The notes: a model not told the origin generated them from the sequence alone. Positions 18,659 through 28,335 are shown, counted from the stretch's first letter. The stretch: 64,000 bases of DNA from Chromatium okenii (GCF_016583745.1 NZ_NRRQ01000001.1:62001-126000), one strand, 5' to 3'. Made by a program: numbers and translations.

Positions 18659-19486
18659 TCATGTGGACGCCGGGCGGTGGCGATACGCGAGCGCCAGCAA
18701 GATCGCACCGCTCACGATCATCGGCAGCGTTAAGAGTTGCCCCAGCGTGAACCAGTCCAACGCGAGATAACCGATGTGCGCATCGGGCAGACGGACGAAT
18801 TCCACACTGAAGCGAAAAGTGCCATAACCGACTAAAAATAAACCAGAAACTGCCATCATCGGACGCGGCTGGCGCGTGAACAACCACAGCAGCGCAAACA
18901 GCACGATCCCTTCTAAAATCGCCTCATATAACTGCGAGGCGTGTACCGGCGGACTCCACAGCGTGCCGGCGACCTGATCGCTGCATTGTTCTGGAAACTG
19001 AGCGCACGGGAGCCGCATTCCCCACGGTAATTCAGTGCGCTGTCCCCACAATTCCCCGTTGATAAAGTTACCGATTCTGCCCGCAAATAAGCCCGGCGGC
19101 ACCAGTGGCGCAACAAAATCAGCGACTTGGAAAAAGCGCAACTGATAACGTCGCGCAAAGAATAAAACCGCCACCAAGACGCCGATTAAACCGCCGTGAA
19201 ATGACATCCCGCCTTCCCAAACTTTGAAGAGCGTCAATGGGTTATCAAGAATCTGCGCGAAGCCGTAAAACAGCATGTAGCCCAAACGCCCGCCCACGAT
19301 GGTGCCGATGACGCCGTAAAAAATCAGGTCATCCACCTGTTCAGTTGTCCAGCCTGCGGCGGCGCTGCGCCACCGCGCCAGCATCCATGCCACACTGAAG
19401 CCAAAAAGATACATCAAACCGTACCAATGCACTTTGAGCGGGCCGAGCGCCAGCACGACGGGATCAATTTCAGGATAAGTCAGCAT
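18659..19486 (-). CDS. lgt: Prolipoprotein diacylglyceryl transferase
   Basis: This is a 275-aa inner-membrane enzyme that transfers diacylglycerol from phosphatidylglycerol to the lipobox cysteine, the first step of lipoprotein maturation. It has about seven transmembrane helices. The family motifs [28 protein letters not shown] (essential His) and the Lgt signature [17 protein letters not shown] are present. LspA, the next enzyme of the pathway, is also in the window (near 33 kb), with lipoproteins such as BamC and the BON protein as likely clients. Confidence 0.96.
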   Translation of the reverse strand: MLTYPEIDPVVLALGPLKVHWYGLMYLFGFSVAWMLARWRSAAAGWTTEQVDDLIFYGVIGTIVGGRLGYMLFYGFAQILDNPLTLFKVWEGGMSFHGGLIGVLVAVLFFARRYQLRFFQVADFVAPLVPPGLFAGRIGNFINGELWGQRTELPWGMRLPCAQFPEQCSDQVAGTLWSPPVHASQLYEAILEGIVLFALLWLFTRQPRPMMAVSGLFLVGYGTFRFSVEFVRLPDAHIGYLALDWFTLGQLLTLPMIVSGAILLALAYRHRPAST

Positions 19487-19499
19487 AGAGTTCTAAACA

Positions 19500-19718
19500 T
19501 TACATGCGGTGATGAGAGAATGGAGAATTGGATACACGCTCAATTTCCCAATTGCATTGCTCAATTAAAGTGGTGAGCAAACGATTGAACCGTTTGCTTT
19601 CACAATCAGCCAGTTGGAAGCGTTGTCCGCTGCGCCAGCAGTGGGCGGCGTCTTCGGCGATGAATTGAAAACCTTGCCGACAAAGTTCCCAGATCGCTTG
19701 TGCTTGTTTGGTGCTCAT
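19500..19718 (-). CDS. Small hypothetical protein
   Basis: This is an unrecognised 72-aa ORF beginning MSTKQAQAIWELCRQG. It has a good ribosome-binding site (GGAGAAGG, 6 to 7 bases before the ATG), which is the main support for it being real. The product is soluble, rich in Gln, Cys and Arg, with three or four cysteines (ELCRQG, AAHCWRS, ADCESK, EQCNWE) but no classic metal motif. It lies 13 bases upstream of lgt on the same strand and could be cotranscribed. No function is proposed. Confidence 0.5.
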   Translation of the reverse strand: MSTKQAQAIWELCRQGFQFIAEDAAHCWRSGQRFQLADCESKRFNRLLTTLIEQCNWEIERVSNSPFSHHRM

Positions 19719-19885
19719 CGTCCTTCTCCGGTGCAGAGGGCAGCGGATCAATGTGTTGCAAAAAAGACAACTTCAGTGCCCGTGCCTGTTGTAAAAAGTA
19801 ATATGATCCAGCAGTTGTCTTTAGCATAGTTCACCTCGCGCACGCGCAATGATTGATTTTTACCACACGCCGTCTTAACGGCATA

Positions 19886-20824
19886 TCAAAGACTTACTTG
19901 AGCAGGGGTTGGATAGCGCCGCACGGAGGACGGCAGTTGCGCCTGCACCATTTCCGCAAAGGCTTCCAACGCTTGGCGACGCGGGAAGCTGCGGCGAAAT
20001 ACTAAAGAAATCCGCCGAAAGGCGGCAGCTAATTCCAGCGGGCGCACGATGATCCCGCTCTCTCGCAGCCAGTTGCCGCGCAGCGCCAGCGCCGGTACCA
20101 GCGTGCAGCCGAAGCCAGCTGCGACCAATTGCAGCAAGGTTTCCAAACTCGCGGCGCGTAAATCCGCCATCTCGCCGTAAGTGGGACGCTCGGCGAGGCG
20201 GCACACATCCAGCACTTGATGGGTCAGGCAATGTCCGTCTGCCAGCAGCAGCAGATCAATGTGTTCCAAATCGGCGGCGTTGATGGTGGTGAGCGCGGCG
20301 AGCGAATGTTGCGGCGGATGCGCCAGCCAAAACGGTTCATCAAATAGCGGCAGGCTGACGAAATCCGGCGTATCCACCGGCGTTGCCAACAGCGCGGCAT
20401 CAATATCGTGTCGCGCCAAGCGCAGCAGCAGCGAGTCGGTGATTTCCTCCGACAACACCAGCCGCAGCTTGGGATAAGCGCGTTTTAAGGGGATTAAAAT
20501 CAAGGGGATGAGATACGGACTCAAGGTCGGAATCGCGCCGATCCGCAGCGGCCCGGCGAGCGGGTCTTGATGCGCCAGCGCCACCTGTTCAATGGCAGTC
20601 ACCTGTTCCAGCGCCAGCCGCGCATGTGCCAGCACTGCTTCACCCACCGGCGTCACTTCGACTGAGCGATTGGTGCGTTCAAAAATGACCACGCCCAGCT
20701 CCTCTTCCAGCTTTTTAATCTGACCACTGAGCGTCGGCTGGCTGATAAAACAGCGCTTCGCCGCCCGTCCAAAATGGAGGGTTTCGGCGACGGCAAGAAT
20801 ATATTTCAGATCGCGTACATTCAT
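19886..20824 (-). CDS. oxyR: OxyR, peroxide-sensing LysR-type regulator
   Basis: This is a 312-aa LysR-family regulator with an N-terminal helix-turn-helix (TLHFGRAAKRCFISQPTLSG, about 16-35) and a C-terminal sensing domain. OxyR is identified by the redox pair in ADGHCLTHQVLDVC: two Cys eight residues apart in the same context as Cys199 and Cys208 of E. coli OxyR. In that protein they form a disulfide on H2O2 exposure and switch on catalase and peroxidase genes. It is divergent from clpB with a 124-base intergenic region. No catalase or peroxidase gene is in the window. Confidence 0.93.
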   Translation of the reverse strand: MNVRDLKYILAVAETLHFGRAAKRCFISQPTLSGQIKKLEEELGVVIFERTNRSVEVTPVGEAVLAHARLALEQVTAIEQVALAHQDPLAGPLRIGAIPTLSPYLIPLILIPLKRAYPKLRLVLSEEITDSLLLRLARHDIDAALLATPVDTPDFVSLPLFDEPFWLAHPPQHSLAALTTINAADLEHIDLLLLADGHCLTHQVLDVCRLAERPTYGEMADLRAASLETLLQLVAAGFGCTLVPALALRGNWLRESGIIVRPLELAAAFRRISLVFRRSFPRRQALEAFAEMVQAQLPSSVRRYPTPAQVSL

Positions 20825-20880
20825 TGGCGCATGATAGCGGAACTTGCCGCTGTTTTAGGCGCAAAACCGCAACCAAACGG

Positions 20881-20909
20881 CTTGATTCCAGCGCAACGCT
20901 GCCCACATT
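20881..20909 (+). promoter_or_regulatory. Probable sigma-32 heat-shock promoter of clpB
   Basis: CTTGAT (20881-20886) and CCCACATT (20902-20909) separated by 15 bases fit the RpoH consensus CTTGAAA-N(11-16)-CCCCATNT closely. They lie about 40 bases upstream of the clpB ATG, giving a short leader. clpB is a classic sigma-32 target. Confidence 0.65.
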
Positions 20910-20948
20910 TCCCCGCCAATTCATTCAGCATTCACTCAGGAATCTACG

Positions 20949-23534
20949 ATGCAACACGACAAATTCACTGCCAAATTGCAACAGGCGCTGGCCGCCGCGC
21001 AAAGCCTCGCCGTCGGACGCGATCACCAATTCATTGAACCGCTGCATCTGCTGCTGGCGCTGCTCGATCAAGACGGCGGCAGCGTGCGACCGTTGCTGGT
21101 GCAGGCAGCCGTCAACGTCAATCAACTGCGCTCGGCGCTCACGGCAGCGTTGCAACGGCTGCCGACCGTGCAGGGCACCGCTGGCGAAGTGCATCTCAGC
21201 AACGACTTGAATCGGTTGCTGAATGTGATCGACAAGCTGGCGCAGCAGCGCGGCGATCAGTTTTTATCGTCGGAGCTATTTGTGCTGGCGGCGCTGGAGG
21301 ATCGCGGCGTGGTGGGCACGGCGCTGCGGGATGCAGGTGCGAATAAAACCGCGTTAGAACAAGCGATTAACGCCATGCGCGGCGGGCAGGCGGTCAACGA
21401 TCAGAATGCCGAGGAGCAGCGGCAGGCGTTGGCGAAATTCACCATTGATCTGACGACCCGCGCCGAGCAGGGCAAACTCGATCCGGTGATTGGGCGCGAT
21501 GATGAAATTCGCCGCACGATTCAGGTTTTGCAGCGCCGCACGAAAAATAATCCGGTTTTAATTGGTCTGCCGGGCGTGGGTAAAAGCGCAATTGTGGAAG
21601 GATTAGCGCAGCGGATTGTGAATGGCGAAGTGCCGGAAGGATTGAAAACAAAACGGCTGCTGGCGCTGGATATGGCAGCGTTAATTGCGGGAGCAAAATT
21701 TCGTGGTGAATTTGAGGAACGCTTAAAAGCGGTGCTCAATGATATTGCGCGACAAGAAGGGCAAATCATTTTATTTATTGATGAATTGCACACGATGGTT
21801 GGCGCAGGTAAAGCGGAAGGCGCAATGGATGCCGGCAATATGTTGAAACCGGCGCTGGCGCGGGGCGAATTGCATTGCGTGGGCGCGACCACGTTGGATG
21901 AATATCGCAAATACATTGAAAAGGACGCTGCATTAGAGCGCCGTTTTCAAAAAGTATTGGTGGATGCCCCGAATGTTGAGGATACGATTGCCATTTTGCG
22001 CGGCTTAAAAGAACGCTATGAAGTGCATCACGCGGTAGAAATTACCGATCCGGCGCTGGTGGCAGCCGCAGTATTATCTCATCGCTATATTGCGGATCGG
22101 CAATTGCCCGATAAGGCGATTGATTTGATTGATGAGGCGGCAGCGCAGATTCGGATGGAAATTGATTCGATGCCGGAAGAGATGGATAAACTCGACCGGC
22201 GTTTGATTCAGTTGAAGATTGAACGCGAGGCGGTGAAAAAAGAAAAGGATGATGCGTCACGCAAACGCTTGGCAGATTTGAAAGATCAGATTGAACGGCT
22301 GGAACGTGAGTTTGCTGAATTAAACCAGATTTGGACAGCAGAAAAAGCTGCGAGTCAGGGCACGGCAGCGATTAAAGAGGCGTTAGATCGCATTCGTTTA
22401 GAAATGGAAACTGCCCGCCGCGCTGGTGATTGGACGCGGATGTCTGAATTGCAATATGGACGGATTCCTGAATTGGAACGGCAATTGACTGCTGCCAACG
22501 CCATTGGACAGAGTGACCATCGTTTATTGCGTACCAAGGTGACTGATGAGGAAATCGCGGAGATCGTCTCGAAATGGACGGGCATTCCGGTGGCGCGCAT
22601 GTTGGAGGGAGAACGCGAGAAATTGCTGCGCATGGAAACGGCAATTGAACAGCGCGTGATCGGACAAAAAGAGGCGGTGCGGGCGGTGAGTGATGCGGTG
22701 CGCCGTTCGCGTGCGGGTTTATCTGATCCGGGGCGACCGATTGGTTCATTTCTCTTTCTTGGCCCGACTGGCGTGGGTAAAACTGAATTATGTAAAGCTC
22801 TGACGCGCTTTTTATTCGATACTGAAGAAGCGATGGTGCGGATTGATATGTCGGAATTTATGGAGCGCCATTCGGTCGCACGGTTAATTGGTGCGCCGCC
22901 GGGCTATGTCGGCTATGAAGAAGGCGGCTATTTAACTGAGGCGATTCGGCGGCGTCCGTATAGTTTGATTTTGCTTGATGAGGTTGAAAAAGCACATTCG
23001 GATGTATTCAATATCTTGCTGCAAGTGTTGGATGATGGACGCTTAACGGATGGGCAAGGGCGGACGGTTGATTTTCGCAATACGGTGATTGTGATGACTT
23101 CAAATTTGGGGTCAAGTATTATTCAACAGCAAGCAGGTGAAGCGAATTATGCGGCAATGAAAAACGCAGTGATGGATGAGGTGCGTTATGCGTTTCGCCC
23201 GGAATTCATCAATCGCTTGGATGACATCGTGGTCTTTCATCCGTTGCAACCGGCACAGATTCGTGCAATTGCGCAGATTCAAATTGAGACGTTGCAGCAG
23301 CGTTTAGCCGAACGGGATTTGCAGTTGGCGGTGAATGATGCGGCGTTGGATCATCTTGGGAATGCTGGATTTGATGCGGTTTATGGGGCGCGTCCATTAA
23401 AGCGGGCAATTCGAGCACAATTGGAAAACCCGCTGGCGCAGGATATTTTGGCGGGTAAATTTGTGCCCGGCGATTTAATTCAGGTGGGAGCGGAAGCGGG
23501 AGAACTCACATTTAGTCGCGGCGCGGCTCAATAA
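20949..23534 (+). CDS. clpB: ClpB ATP-dependent disaggregase
   Basis: This is an 861-aa Hsp100 chaperone that forms hexamers and, with DnaK, pulls proteins out of aggregates. Domains: N domain (1-145), AAA1 with Walker [14 protein letters not shown] (about 207) and [11 protein letters not shown], the long coiled-coil middle domain (about 405-525, Lys/Glu/Arg-rich), and AAA2 with Walker [15 protein letters not shown] (about 607) followed by [10 protein letters not shown] and the LLDEVEKAH Walker B. The full M domain and sequence style fit ClpB rather than the type VI unfoldase ClpV, which matters because a tss cluster lies 17 kb away. A sigma-32-like promoter precedes it. Confidence 0.96.
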   Translation: MQHDKFTAKLQQALAAAQSLAVGRDHQFIEPLHLLLALLDQDGGSVRPLLVQAAVNVNQLRSALTAALQRLPTVQGTAGEVHLSNDLNRLLNVIDKLAQQRGDQFLSSELFVLAALEDRGVVGTALRDAGANKTALEQAINAMRGGQAVNDQNAEEQRQALAKFTIDLTTRAEQGKLDPVIGRDDEIRRTIQVLQRRTKNNPVLIGLPGVGKSAIVEGLAQRIVNGEVPEGLKTKRLLALDMAALIAGAKFRGEFEERLKAVLNDIARQEGQIILFIDELHTMVGAGKAEGAMDAGNMLKPALARGELHCVGATTLDEYRKYIEKDAALERRFQKVLVDAPNVEDTIAILRGLKERYEVHHAVEITDPALVAAAVLSHRYIADRQLPDKAIDLIDEAAAQIRMEIDSMPEEMDKLDRRLIQLKIEREAVKKEKDDASRKRLADLKDQIERLEREFAELNQIWTAEKAASQGTAAIKEALDRIRLEMETARRAGDWTRMSELQYGRIPELERQLTAANAIGQSDHRLLRTKVTDEEIAEIVSKWTGIPVARMLEGEREKLLRMETAIEQRVIGQKEAVRAVSDAVRRSRAGLSDPGRPIGSFLFLGPTGVGKTELCKALTRFLFDTEEAMVRIDMSEFMERHSVARLIGAPPGYVGYEEGGYLTEAIRRRPYSLILLDEVEKAHSDVFNILLQVLDDGRLTDGQGRTVDFRNTVIVMTSNLGSSIIQQQAGEANYAAMKNAVMDEVRYAFRPEFINRLDDIVVFHPLQPAQIRAIAQIQIETLQQRLAERDLQLAVNDAALDHLGNAGFDAVYGARPLKRAIRAQLENPLAQDILAGKFVPGDLIQVGAEAGELTFSRGAAQ

Positions 23535-23538
23535 GGCG

Positions 23539-24234
23539 TTATTTGGGAAGGCTGGTGGATTTGCCAGCCCAGCCCGGCAATGGACATAATTGATTGAGTT
23601 GTTGAATAAATGCTGATCTGGACATCAGCGTTGCGCCCATGCTGCGCAAATGTTCAGTCTCCATTTGACAATCAATTAAACCAAAATCCCATGCGGCGAG
23701 TTGTTCACATAAATGCACCAGCGCGATTTTAGAGGCGTCGCTGGCGCGGCTAAACATGGATTCGCCAAAAAAAACGCGCCCCAGCGCAATACCATAAAGC
23801 CCGCCAATTAATTGTTGCTCGCGCCAAATTTCAATGGAATGCGCAAAGCCGAGATGGTGCAAAGTTTCATACGCGGCAATCATGGCGGGCACCAGCCAAG
23901 TTCCACCGCTGGCGGTGCGGGGCGCGGCGCAGTGGCGAATCACGCGCCCAAAAGCGCCATCAATTGTCACCTCAAATTGTGCTTGGCGGAGGCGTTTAGT
24001 GAGGCTGCGGGAGCGGTGAATCTGCGTGGGCACGAGCACCAAGCGCGGATCGGGCGACCACCACAGAATCGGATCGCCGGGGTTGAACCAAGGAAAGATG
24101 CCGCGCCGATAGGCGTGCAGCAGCCGGGCGGTGCTCAATTCGCCGCCGACCGCCAGCAACCCGTTGGGATCGGTCAGTGCCTGCTCAGGATCGGGAAATG
24201 CGGCGGGATCATCGGGGTCGAGAAGTGTCAGCAT
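23539..24234 (-). CDS. aat: Leucyl/phenylalanyl-tRNA-protein transferase
   Basis: This is a 231-aa N-end-rule enzyme that adds Leu or Phe to N-terminal Arg/Lys of proteins, marking them for ClpAP degradation. The family motifs GGELSTARLLHAYRRGIFPWF, PILWWSPDPRLVL, GTWLVPAMIAAYETLHHLG, IGGLYGIALGRVFFGESMFS and IDCQMETEHLRSMGA are present in order. It is convergent with clpB, 4 bases apart. Confidence 0.96.
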   Translation of the reverse strand: MLTLLDPDDPAAFPDPEQALTDPNGLLAVGGELSTARLLHAYRRGIFPWFNPGDPILWWSPDPRLVLVPTQIHRSRSLTKRLRQAQFEVTIDGAFGRVIRHCAAPRTASGGTWLVPAMIAAYETLHHLGFAHSIEIWREQQLIGGLYGIALGRVFFGESMFSRASDASKIALVHLCEQLAAWDFGLIDCQMETEHLRSMGATLMSRSAFIQQLNQLCPLPGWAGKSTSLPK

Positions 24235-24244
24235 TTTGTGGGGA

Positions 24245-24377
24245 AGTTGTCAGTTGTCAGTGAGCGGATGTCAGTGAAGTGCGTTAATGAGTGGCGGTTA
24301 TTTTTTAATCCGGTGATGAAAAAAAGTTGGCAAGCAACAAGCAGCTTTTTTAGTTTTTTAACTGACAACTAACAACT
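24245..24377. repeat. MITE-like element with 17-bp inverted ends
   Basis: A ~133-bp non-coding stretch is bounded by AGTTGTCAGTTGTCAGT (24245-24261) and ACTGACAACTAACAACT (24361-24377). These are reverse complements at 16 of 17 positions. The inside is AT-rich and holds no ORF. A shorter related stretch (TTGTCAGTTGCCAGT plus GCAGTTGTCA) lies at 37134-37160. It may be a miniature inverted-repeat element or a small dispersed hairpin repeat. No clear target-site duplication was identified. Confidence 0.55.
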
Positions 24378-24385
24378 CAAAAAAA

Positions 24386-26470
24386 CTACCCGCTCACTTC
24401 CAACGTCGCCGATGGACGTTGCAAGAAATTCCCCTGCACATAATCCACGCCCGCCGTCCATAACACCGTTAATGATCGCGCATCTTCAACGCCAGTGACG
24501 ATGGTTTTAACATTGAATTCATGCGCCAAAGTTGCCAGCGCCACCAGCCGCTGTTGTTTAGCGGGATCATCTGCCAGCCCTTGTGCAAAACTCGATTTTA
24601 ATAACACATAATCCAGCGGCAGGTTTTGCAAAATCTGTTCTGGACGCGCCAGCATTCCAAAGCGTTTGACCGCCACCCGACATTTAATTTTTTTCAAGGT
24701 GTCCACTAAACGCGCCAGCGTCGCTAAATTGGGCGTGATGTTTTCTTCATAAAATTGAAACGCCAGCCAATTGCCGCGCACATCAAATTCCCGCAAACAA
24801 TCGCAAATCCACAGCACGATATTTGGATTCAAAAAGCTATCGGTGGATAAATTCAGAAATAAACTGATGCGCTGTCCTGCCCGCCGCTGTTCACCAATCA
24901 CTTGAATTGCCGACCGAATAACCCATTTTTCAATCTCTTCTAATAACCCCGCTTGCGCAGCGGCAGCAGTGATTTCTTGCGCTTCTAATGGCGGATCAAG
25001 CGCATCCAATAAACGCACCATGACGCTGTAATTCTCTTGATCGTCTCCCATTAAACTGATGATCGGTTGATACACCAATTGGAAATGCCCGTGTTGTAAC
25101 GCCTGCTGGAGTCGCCGCACGACTTGCGCATCTGCGGGCGCGTCACTGGTGGTCGTCGTCGCCGCCGCAAGCTGCGCCGGACTGGTTTCGGTGTACAAAC
25201 ACAGCCGATATGCCGCGTTGAGCACGTCCTCAGCCGCGCCAGCTCGCTCCCGCACCACGTAATGTCCCAGCGCACAATCCGGCGCGTCCTCCGGCGTGCT
25301 GCCATAACGCGGCAACCGCGCCAGCGCCAATAACCGATCCGCGATGGCTTGCGCTTCCGCATCACTCACCTCGTCAACCAGCACCACAAAACCATCGTCA
25401 TCTAGCCGCGCCCAAAATCCTCCTTCCGTCGCCACTCCCGCCAGCACTTGCGCCGTCAATGCCGCCCGCTGCGCCAAATGCTGCGTCAATCCCAACTCGC
25501 GCAGACTCGCTTGTGCCTCCGTTTTCAAGCGCAAATAAAAGATCGCAAACGGTCGTTGCACGCGATGTTCGGCGTCCAGATGATCGCCAATTGCCGCCAA
25601 CAGTTGTGGTAAACCGGGCACTGCCGCTGGCGCGTCACCGGCTGGCACAGCCTCCGCCACCGCGACCGGAGGTGCCGCAGGCGCGAGTGCTGGCGCGGCG
25701 AGCGGATGCAGCAGCAAGCGCAGACACGGTTCTTGATCGACTTCAGCGGGAGCCGCCAGCAAACGAGCGGCAAATTGACTGGCGTCAGCGCGACAGCATT
25801 GCACCGTCAGCTCAACGGGTTCTCCCAGCGCATTGGCGTCACCGCCGCGCAACAACTCCCGAATTTGTTTTTGCTGCGCGGAGACAAAAAGATCAAGGAA
25901 AGGAATGGATTGCAGTTCATCGAGATCGGGATACCCAAACAGCGCGAGATACGCGGGATTGGCATCCAGATGTAAACCATCTTGGACGAAAGCGACCCCG
26001 GCGCTGGTGACAGCGATCAGCTCACGGTCGCGCTGTTCACACAACCGCAGCCGCTGCTGCAAACCGGCAGCCTCACGGCGACGCTGTAAATCGTTGAATT
26101 CACGCGCAACTGCCAATTTCAACTGCTCGTGATCGTGGCGACGCAACAGATCGCGCACCCCGCTGCGGCGAATTTTGGCGAGATGCGCCGCGTGTTGCTC
26201 CGGCTCCTCCAGCAACAGCAACGGAATATCACCCAACAACTTGCGATGCGCACTCAACACGCTATCCAAATCAATTTCGCGCTGATAACTGCAACACAGG
26301 ATCAGATCGCAATCGCGCTGGGCAATCACCTCAGCGAGGCGTTCGACGTGGGGCACGGTCACGCTGTTGGTGGCAATTCCATCCTCACGCAGGGCACCGA
26401 TCAACCGCTCGGCGTCACTCGCGTCGGAAGTAATGATAAGCAGGGTGGCGGTTTGCTTGTGCGCAGACAT
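24386..26470 (-). CDS. FimX-like protein: REC-PAS-degenerate GGDEF-degenerate EAL
   Basis: This is a 694-aa protein matching the architecture and length of Pseudomonas FimX, a c-di-GMP effector for type IV pilus assembly. Order: degenerate receiver (about 8-130; the phosphoacceptor position reads CCSYQ instead of an Asp motif), PAS (about 145-260), an Ala/Pro/Val-rich linker (~268-292), degenerate GGDEF (about 295-430; LDDDGFVVLVDE in place of GGDEF), and an EAL domain (about 445-690) with YSVMVRLLD where active enzymes have ExLxR. Catalysis is therefore unlikely; c-di-GMP binding by the EAL fold is likely. A small dispersed repeat lies just downstream. No pil genes are in the window. Confidence 0.82.
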   Translation of the reverse strand: MSAHKQTATLLIITSDASDAERLIGALREDGIATNSVTVPHVERLAEVIAQRDCDLILCCSYQREIDLDSVLSAHRKLLGDIPLLLLEEPEQHAAHLAKIRRSGVRDLLRRHDHEQLKLAVAREFNDLQRRREAAGLQQRLRLCEQRDRELIAVTSAGVAFVQDGLHLDANPAYLALFGYPDLDELQSIPFLDLFVSAQQKQIRELLRGGDANALGEPVELTVQCCRADASQFAARLLAAPAEVDQEPCLRLLLHPLAAPALAPAAPPVAVAEAVPAGDAPAAVPGLPQLLAAIGDHLDAEHRVQRPFAIFYLRLKTEAQASLRELGLTQHLAQRAALTAQVLAGVATEGGFWARLDDDGFVVLVDEVSDAEAQAIADRLLALARLPRYGSTPEDAPDCALGHYVVRERAGAAEDVLNAAYRLCLYTETSPAQLAAATTTTSDAPADAQVVRRLQQALQHGHFQLVYQPIISLMGDDQENYSVMVRLLDALDPPLEAQEITAAAAQAGLLEEIEKWVIRSAIQVIGEQRRAGQRISLFLNLSTDSFLNPNIVLWICDCLREFDVRGNWLAFQFYEENITPNLATLARLVDTLKKIKCRVAVKRFGMLARPEQILQNLPLDYVLLKSSFAQGLADDPAKQQRLVALATLAHEFNVKTIVTGVEDARSLTVLWTAGVDYVQGNFLQRPSATLEVSG

Positions 26471-26638
26471 CTGGTGTGGCGGCGGAACCTAAATAATCAC
26501 TAACTGGGATTATCGGCTTTTGCGTCCAGTGAGGAAATAATTTTACGGCGGCGGGCGCGGTGCGGTGCGCAATTGTCCGCCGTAACGGACACCTTGCGCA
26601 ATAGCGTCATTGCAAAAAATGTGCATTGAATACGCAAT

Positions 26639-26666
26639 AAAAAAGCCCACAAGTGCGGGCTTTTTT
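26639..26666. terminator. Bidirectional-looking rho-independent terminator after hdrB
   Basis: A run of six A, stem AGCCC/GGGCT around CACAAGTGC, then six T lies between hdrB (ends 26688, minus strand) and fimX-like. Read on the minus strand it sits 22 bases after the hdrB stop and fits the end of the qmo-hdr operon. Confidence 0.7.
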
Positions 26667-26687
26667 CATTCAACCATTCCAGCACTG

Positions 26688-27587
26688 CTATTTGCCAGCA
26701 ATCGCTGCCAATTTTTCCGCTGGAATGACCTGTCCAGTCAATGCTGCATCTTGCGCCGAGCGTCCAAACGCAATCGCCATTAACGTCGAATAATACACCA
26801 CCGGCATCTTAAAATTGGTGCCATAGGTCGCGTTAATTTGCTCCTGATAGACCTCAGCATTCATCTGACACACCGGGCACGGCGTCACAATTAAATCCGC
26901 ACCATTATCATGCGCAGATTCCAAAATCCCTTTAATCATCTCCTGCGACTTTGCTGGCTCTGAAAACGCCAACGCCCCACCGCAGCATTGCACTTTCTTT
27001 TCAAACTGCGGAATAGAATCAGCGCCGAGTGTTTCAATTAAACGATCCAGATATTGCGGATTCTCAAATGACTCGCCAGCAATTCCAAACGGGCGATTGG
27101 TTTGGCAGCCCACATAACCCGCAATTTTCAATCCCGCCAGCGGACGCTTCACCTTGGTTTTAATGGTGTCATAGCCGATGTCTTGAATTAAAACCTCCAC
27201 CATGTGTTTAATTGGCGTCTGGTTTTTTAAGGTCAAACCTGCCTCAGCTAATGCCGTATTCGCATCCTTCGCTAATGCCGGATTATGCTGTAACCGCTCG
27301 GCAGCTTCTCGCGTCGATAACCAACACGCAGCGCACGTCGCCACAATGGATTGACCGGGATTGTGCTGTTCAGACAACGCGATATTCCGCGCCGATAACG
27401 TCAAGCGCGGCAATTCACCGCCACCCGCATAACCAATTGACGCCCCGCAGCAATTCCAATCGGGGATTTCATTCAATTGAATATCCAACTCTTCGCACAT
27501 CGTTTGTGCAGAGATTAAATAATTCGACGAAGACGCGCCCTTTTGTGAAGAGCAGCCGGGATAAAACGAGTATTGGCGTTTAGCCAT
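26688..27587 (-). CDS. hdrB: Heterodisulfide reductase subunit B-like (Qmo-associated HdrB)
   Basis: This is a 299-aa protein with two CCG domains, each able to hold a noncubane [4Fe-4S] cluster. First: YPGCSSQ, then NCCGASIGY and CAACW. Second: GYVGCQTN, then QCCGGALAFS and TPCPVCQMN. In methanogens HdrB reduces CoM-S-S-CoB. In sulfate reducers and sulfur oxidisers, HdrB/HdrC work with QmoA/QmoB to move electrons between the quinone pool (or a soluble thiol carrier) and APS reductase. It is the last gene of qmoA-qmoB-hdrC-hdrB, 14 bases after hdrC. The HdrB-C pair probably replaces the membrane subunit QmoC, which is absent here; that is an inference from the operon content. Confidence 0.9.
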   Translation of the reverse strand: MAKRQYSFYPGCSSQKGASSSNYLISAQTMCEELDIQLNEIPDWNCCGASIGYAGGGELPRLTLSARNIALSEQHNPGQSIVATCAACWLSTREAAERLQHNPALAKDANTALAEAGLTLKNQTPIKHMVEVLIQDIGYDTIKTKVKRPLAGLKIAGYVGCQTNRPFGIAGESFENPQYLDRLIETLGADSIPQFEKKVQCCGGALAFSEPAKSQEMIKGILESAHDNGADLIVTPCPVCQMNAEVYQEQINATYGTNFKMPVVYYSTLMAIAFGRSAQDAALTGQVIPAEKLAAIAGK

Positions 27588-27601
27588 GAAAAAACCTCCG
27601 T

Positions 27602-28222
27602 TCAGGGGCGCTGATTAGCGAGACGTTGATCTTCAAGTTCCTGCGCTTTTTGCATTACCGCATGAAACCCTTTGACATCCTCTAACGCATGACCGCCAAT
27701 CGCTTCCATTGGATTCATGCGCTTGGTTTTCATCATCCCCAAACCGATGTCTTTCATCTTCAAACTGGTTTTGAAACCCTCGCCGATCCCGTTCATAAAA
27801 TAGAGCTTGACGCCGAGTTTTAATTCGTTCACGCGCCCTTTTTTCATCAGATTATTCCAGAACAATTGCGCAAACTTCGCTGTTGGCTGGTGCGCAGGAG
27901 CGAGACCGAGGCGCTGCGCATAATGCGCCAAGCCGTGCATGATATGCGTAATTGGCAATTCACGCGGGCAGCGCACGATGCAATTATAACAAGAGGTACA
28001 CATCCACATTGCATTCGAGGTTAATACTGCATCGCGTTTGCCAGCGCGAATCATCATAAAAATCTCTTGCGGCGGATGATCCCAAAACTTGCCGAGCGGA
28101 CAGGAGCCAGAGCACACGCCGCACTGCATACACATCTTGACCCATTCGCCTTCTTCTACATTCGCTTCAACTTCTTTCAAAAAGTTGAGGCGGTAATTCT
28201 TGCTGATATCGCCCATTTTCAT
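27602..28222 (-). CDS. hdrC: Heterodisulfide reductase subunit C-like ferredoxin protein
   Basis: This is a 206-aa iron-sulfur protein with two [4Fe-4S] motifs: CMQCGVCSGSCPLG (about 31-44) and CTSCYNCIVRCP (about 75-86). There are no membrane helices, so it is the soluble HdrC type rather than the fused, membrane-bound QmoC. It should relay electrons between QmoAB and the CCG clusters of HdrB. It is separated from qmoB by a 113-base gap that contains a long hairpin, the only sizeable gap in this operon. Confidence 0.9.
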   Translation of the reverse strand: MKMGDISKNYRLNFLKEVEANVEEGEWVKMCMQCGVCSGSCPLGKFWDHPPQEIFMMIRAGKRDAVLTSNAMWMCTSCYNCIVRCPRELPITHIMHGLAHYAQRLGLAPAHQPTAKFAQLFWNNLMKKGRVNELKLGVKLYFMNGIGEGFKTSLKMKDIGLGMMKTKRMNPMEAIGGHALEDVKGFHAVMQKAQELEDQRLANQRP

Positions 28223-28279
28223 TCTCCGCGAATTCTAAAATCGGGGCAGTGTGTTCATTCCTTCTGGCTGGTAGCGTAT

Positions 28280-28320
28280 AACGCAGGCAATGACACAATC
28301 ATCATTGTATTGCCTGCGTT
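28280..28320 (-). promoter_or_regulatory. Intercistronic stem-loop between qmoB and hdrC
   Basis: AACGCAGGCAAT (28280-28291) and its exact reverse complement (28309-28320) enclose a further imperfect ACAAT/ATTGT pairing, giving a long stable stem. There is no U-tract on the minus-strand reading, so it looks like an mRNA processing or stability element, or a partial attenuator, inside the operon rather than a simple terminator. Confidence 0.6.
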
Positions 28321-28335
28321 TACATACAGATTGCC

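Noticed and set aside
19606-19827. Open frame overlapping the small ORF upstream of lgt
   Set aside because: Overlaps the better supported 72-aa ORF in another frame, lacks a ribosome-binding site and has low-complexity Arg-rich sequence.
20949-23534. clpB as the missing type VI ClpV
   Set aside because: It has a full ClpB-type N domain and M domain, a sigma-32-like promoter, and is not in the tss cluster.
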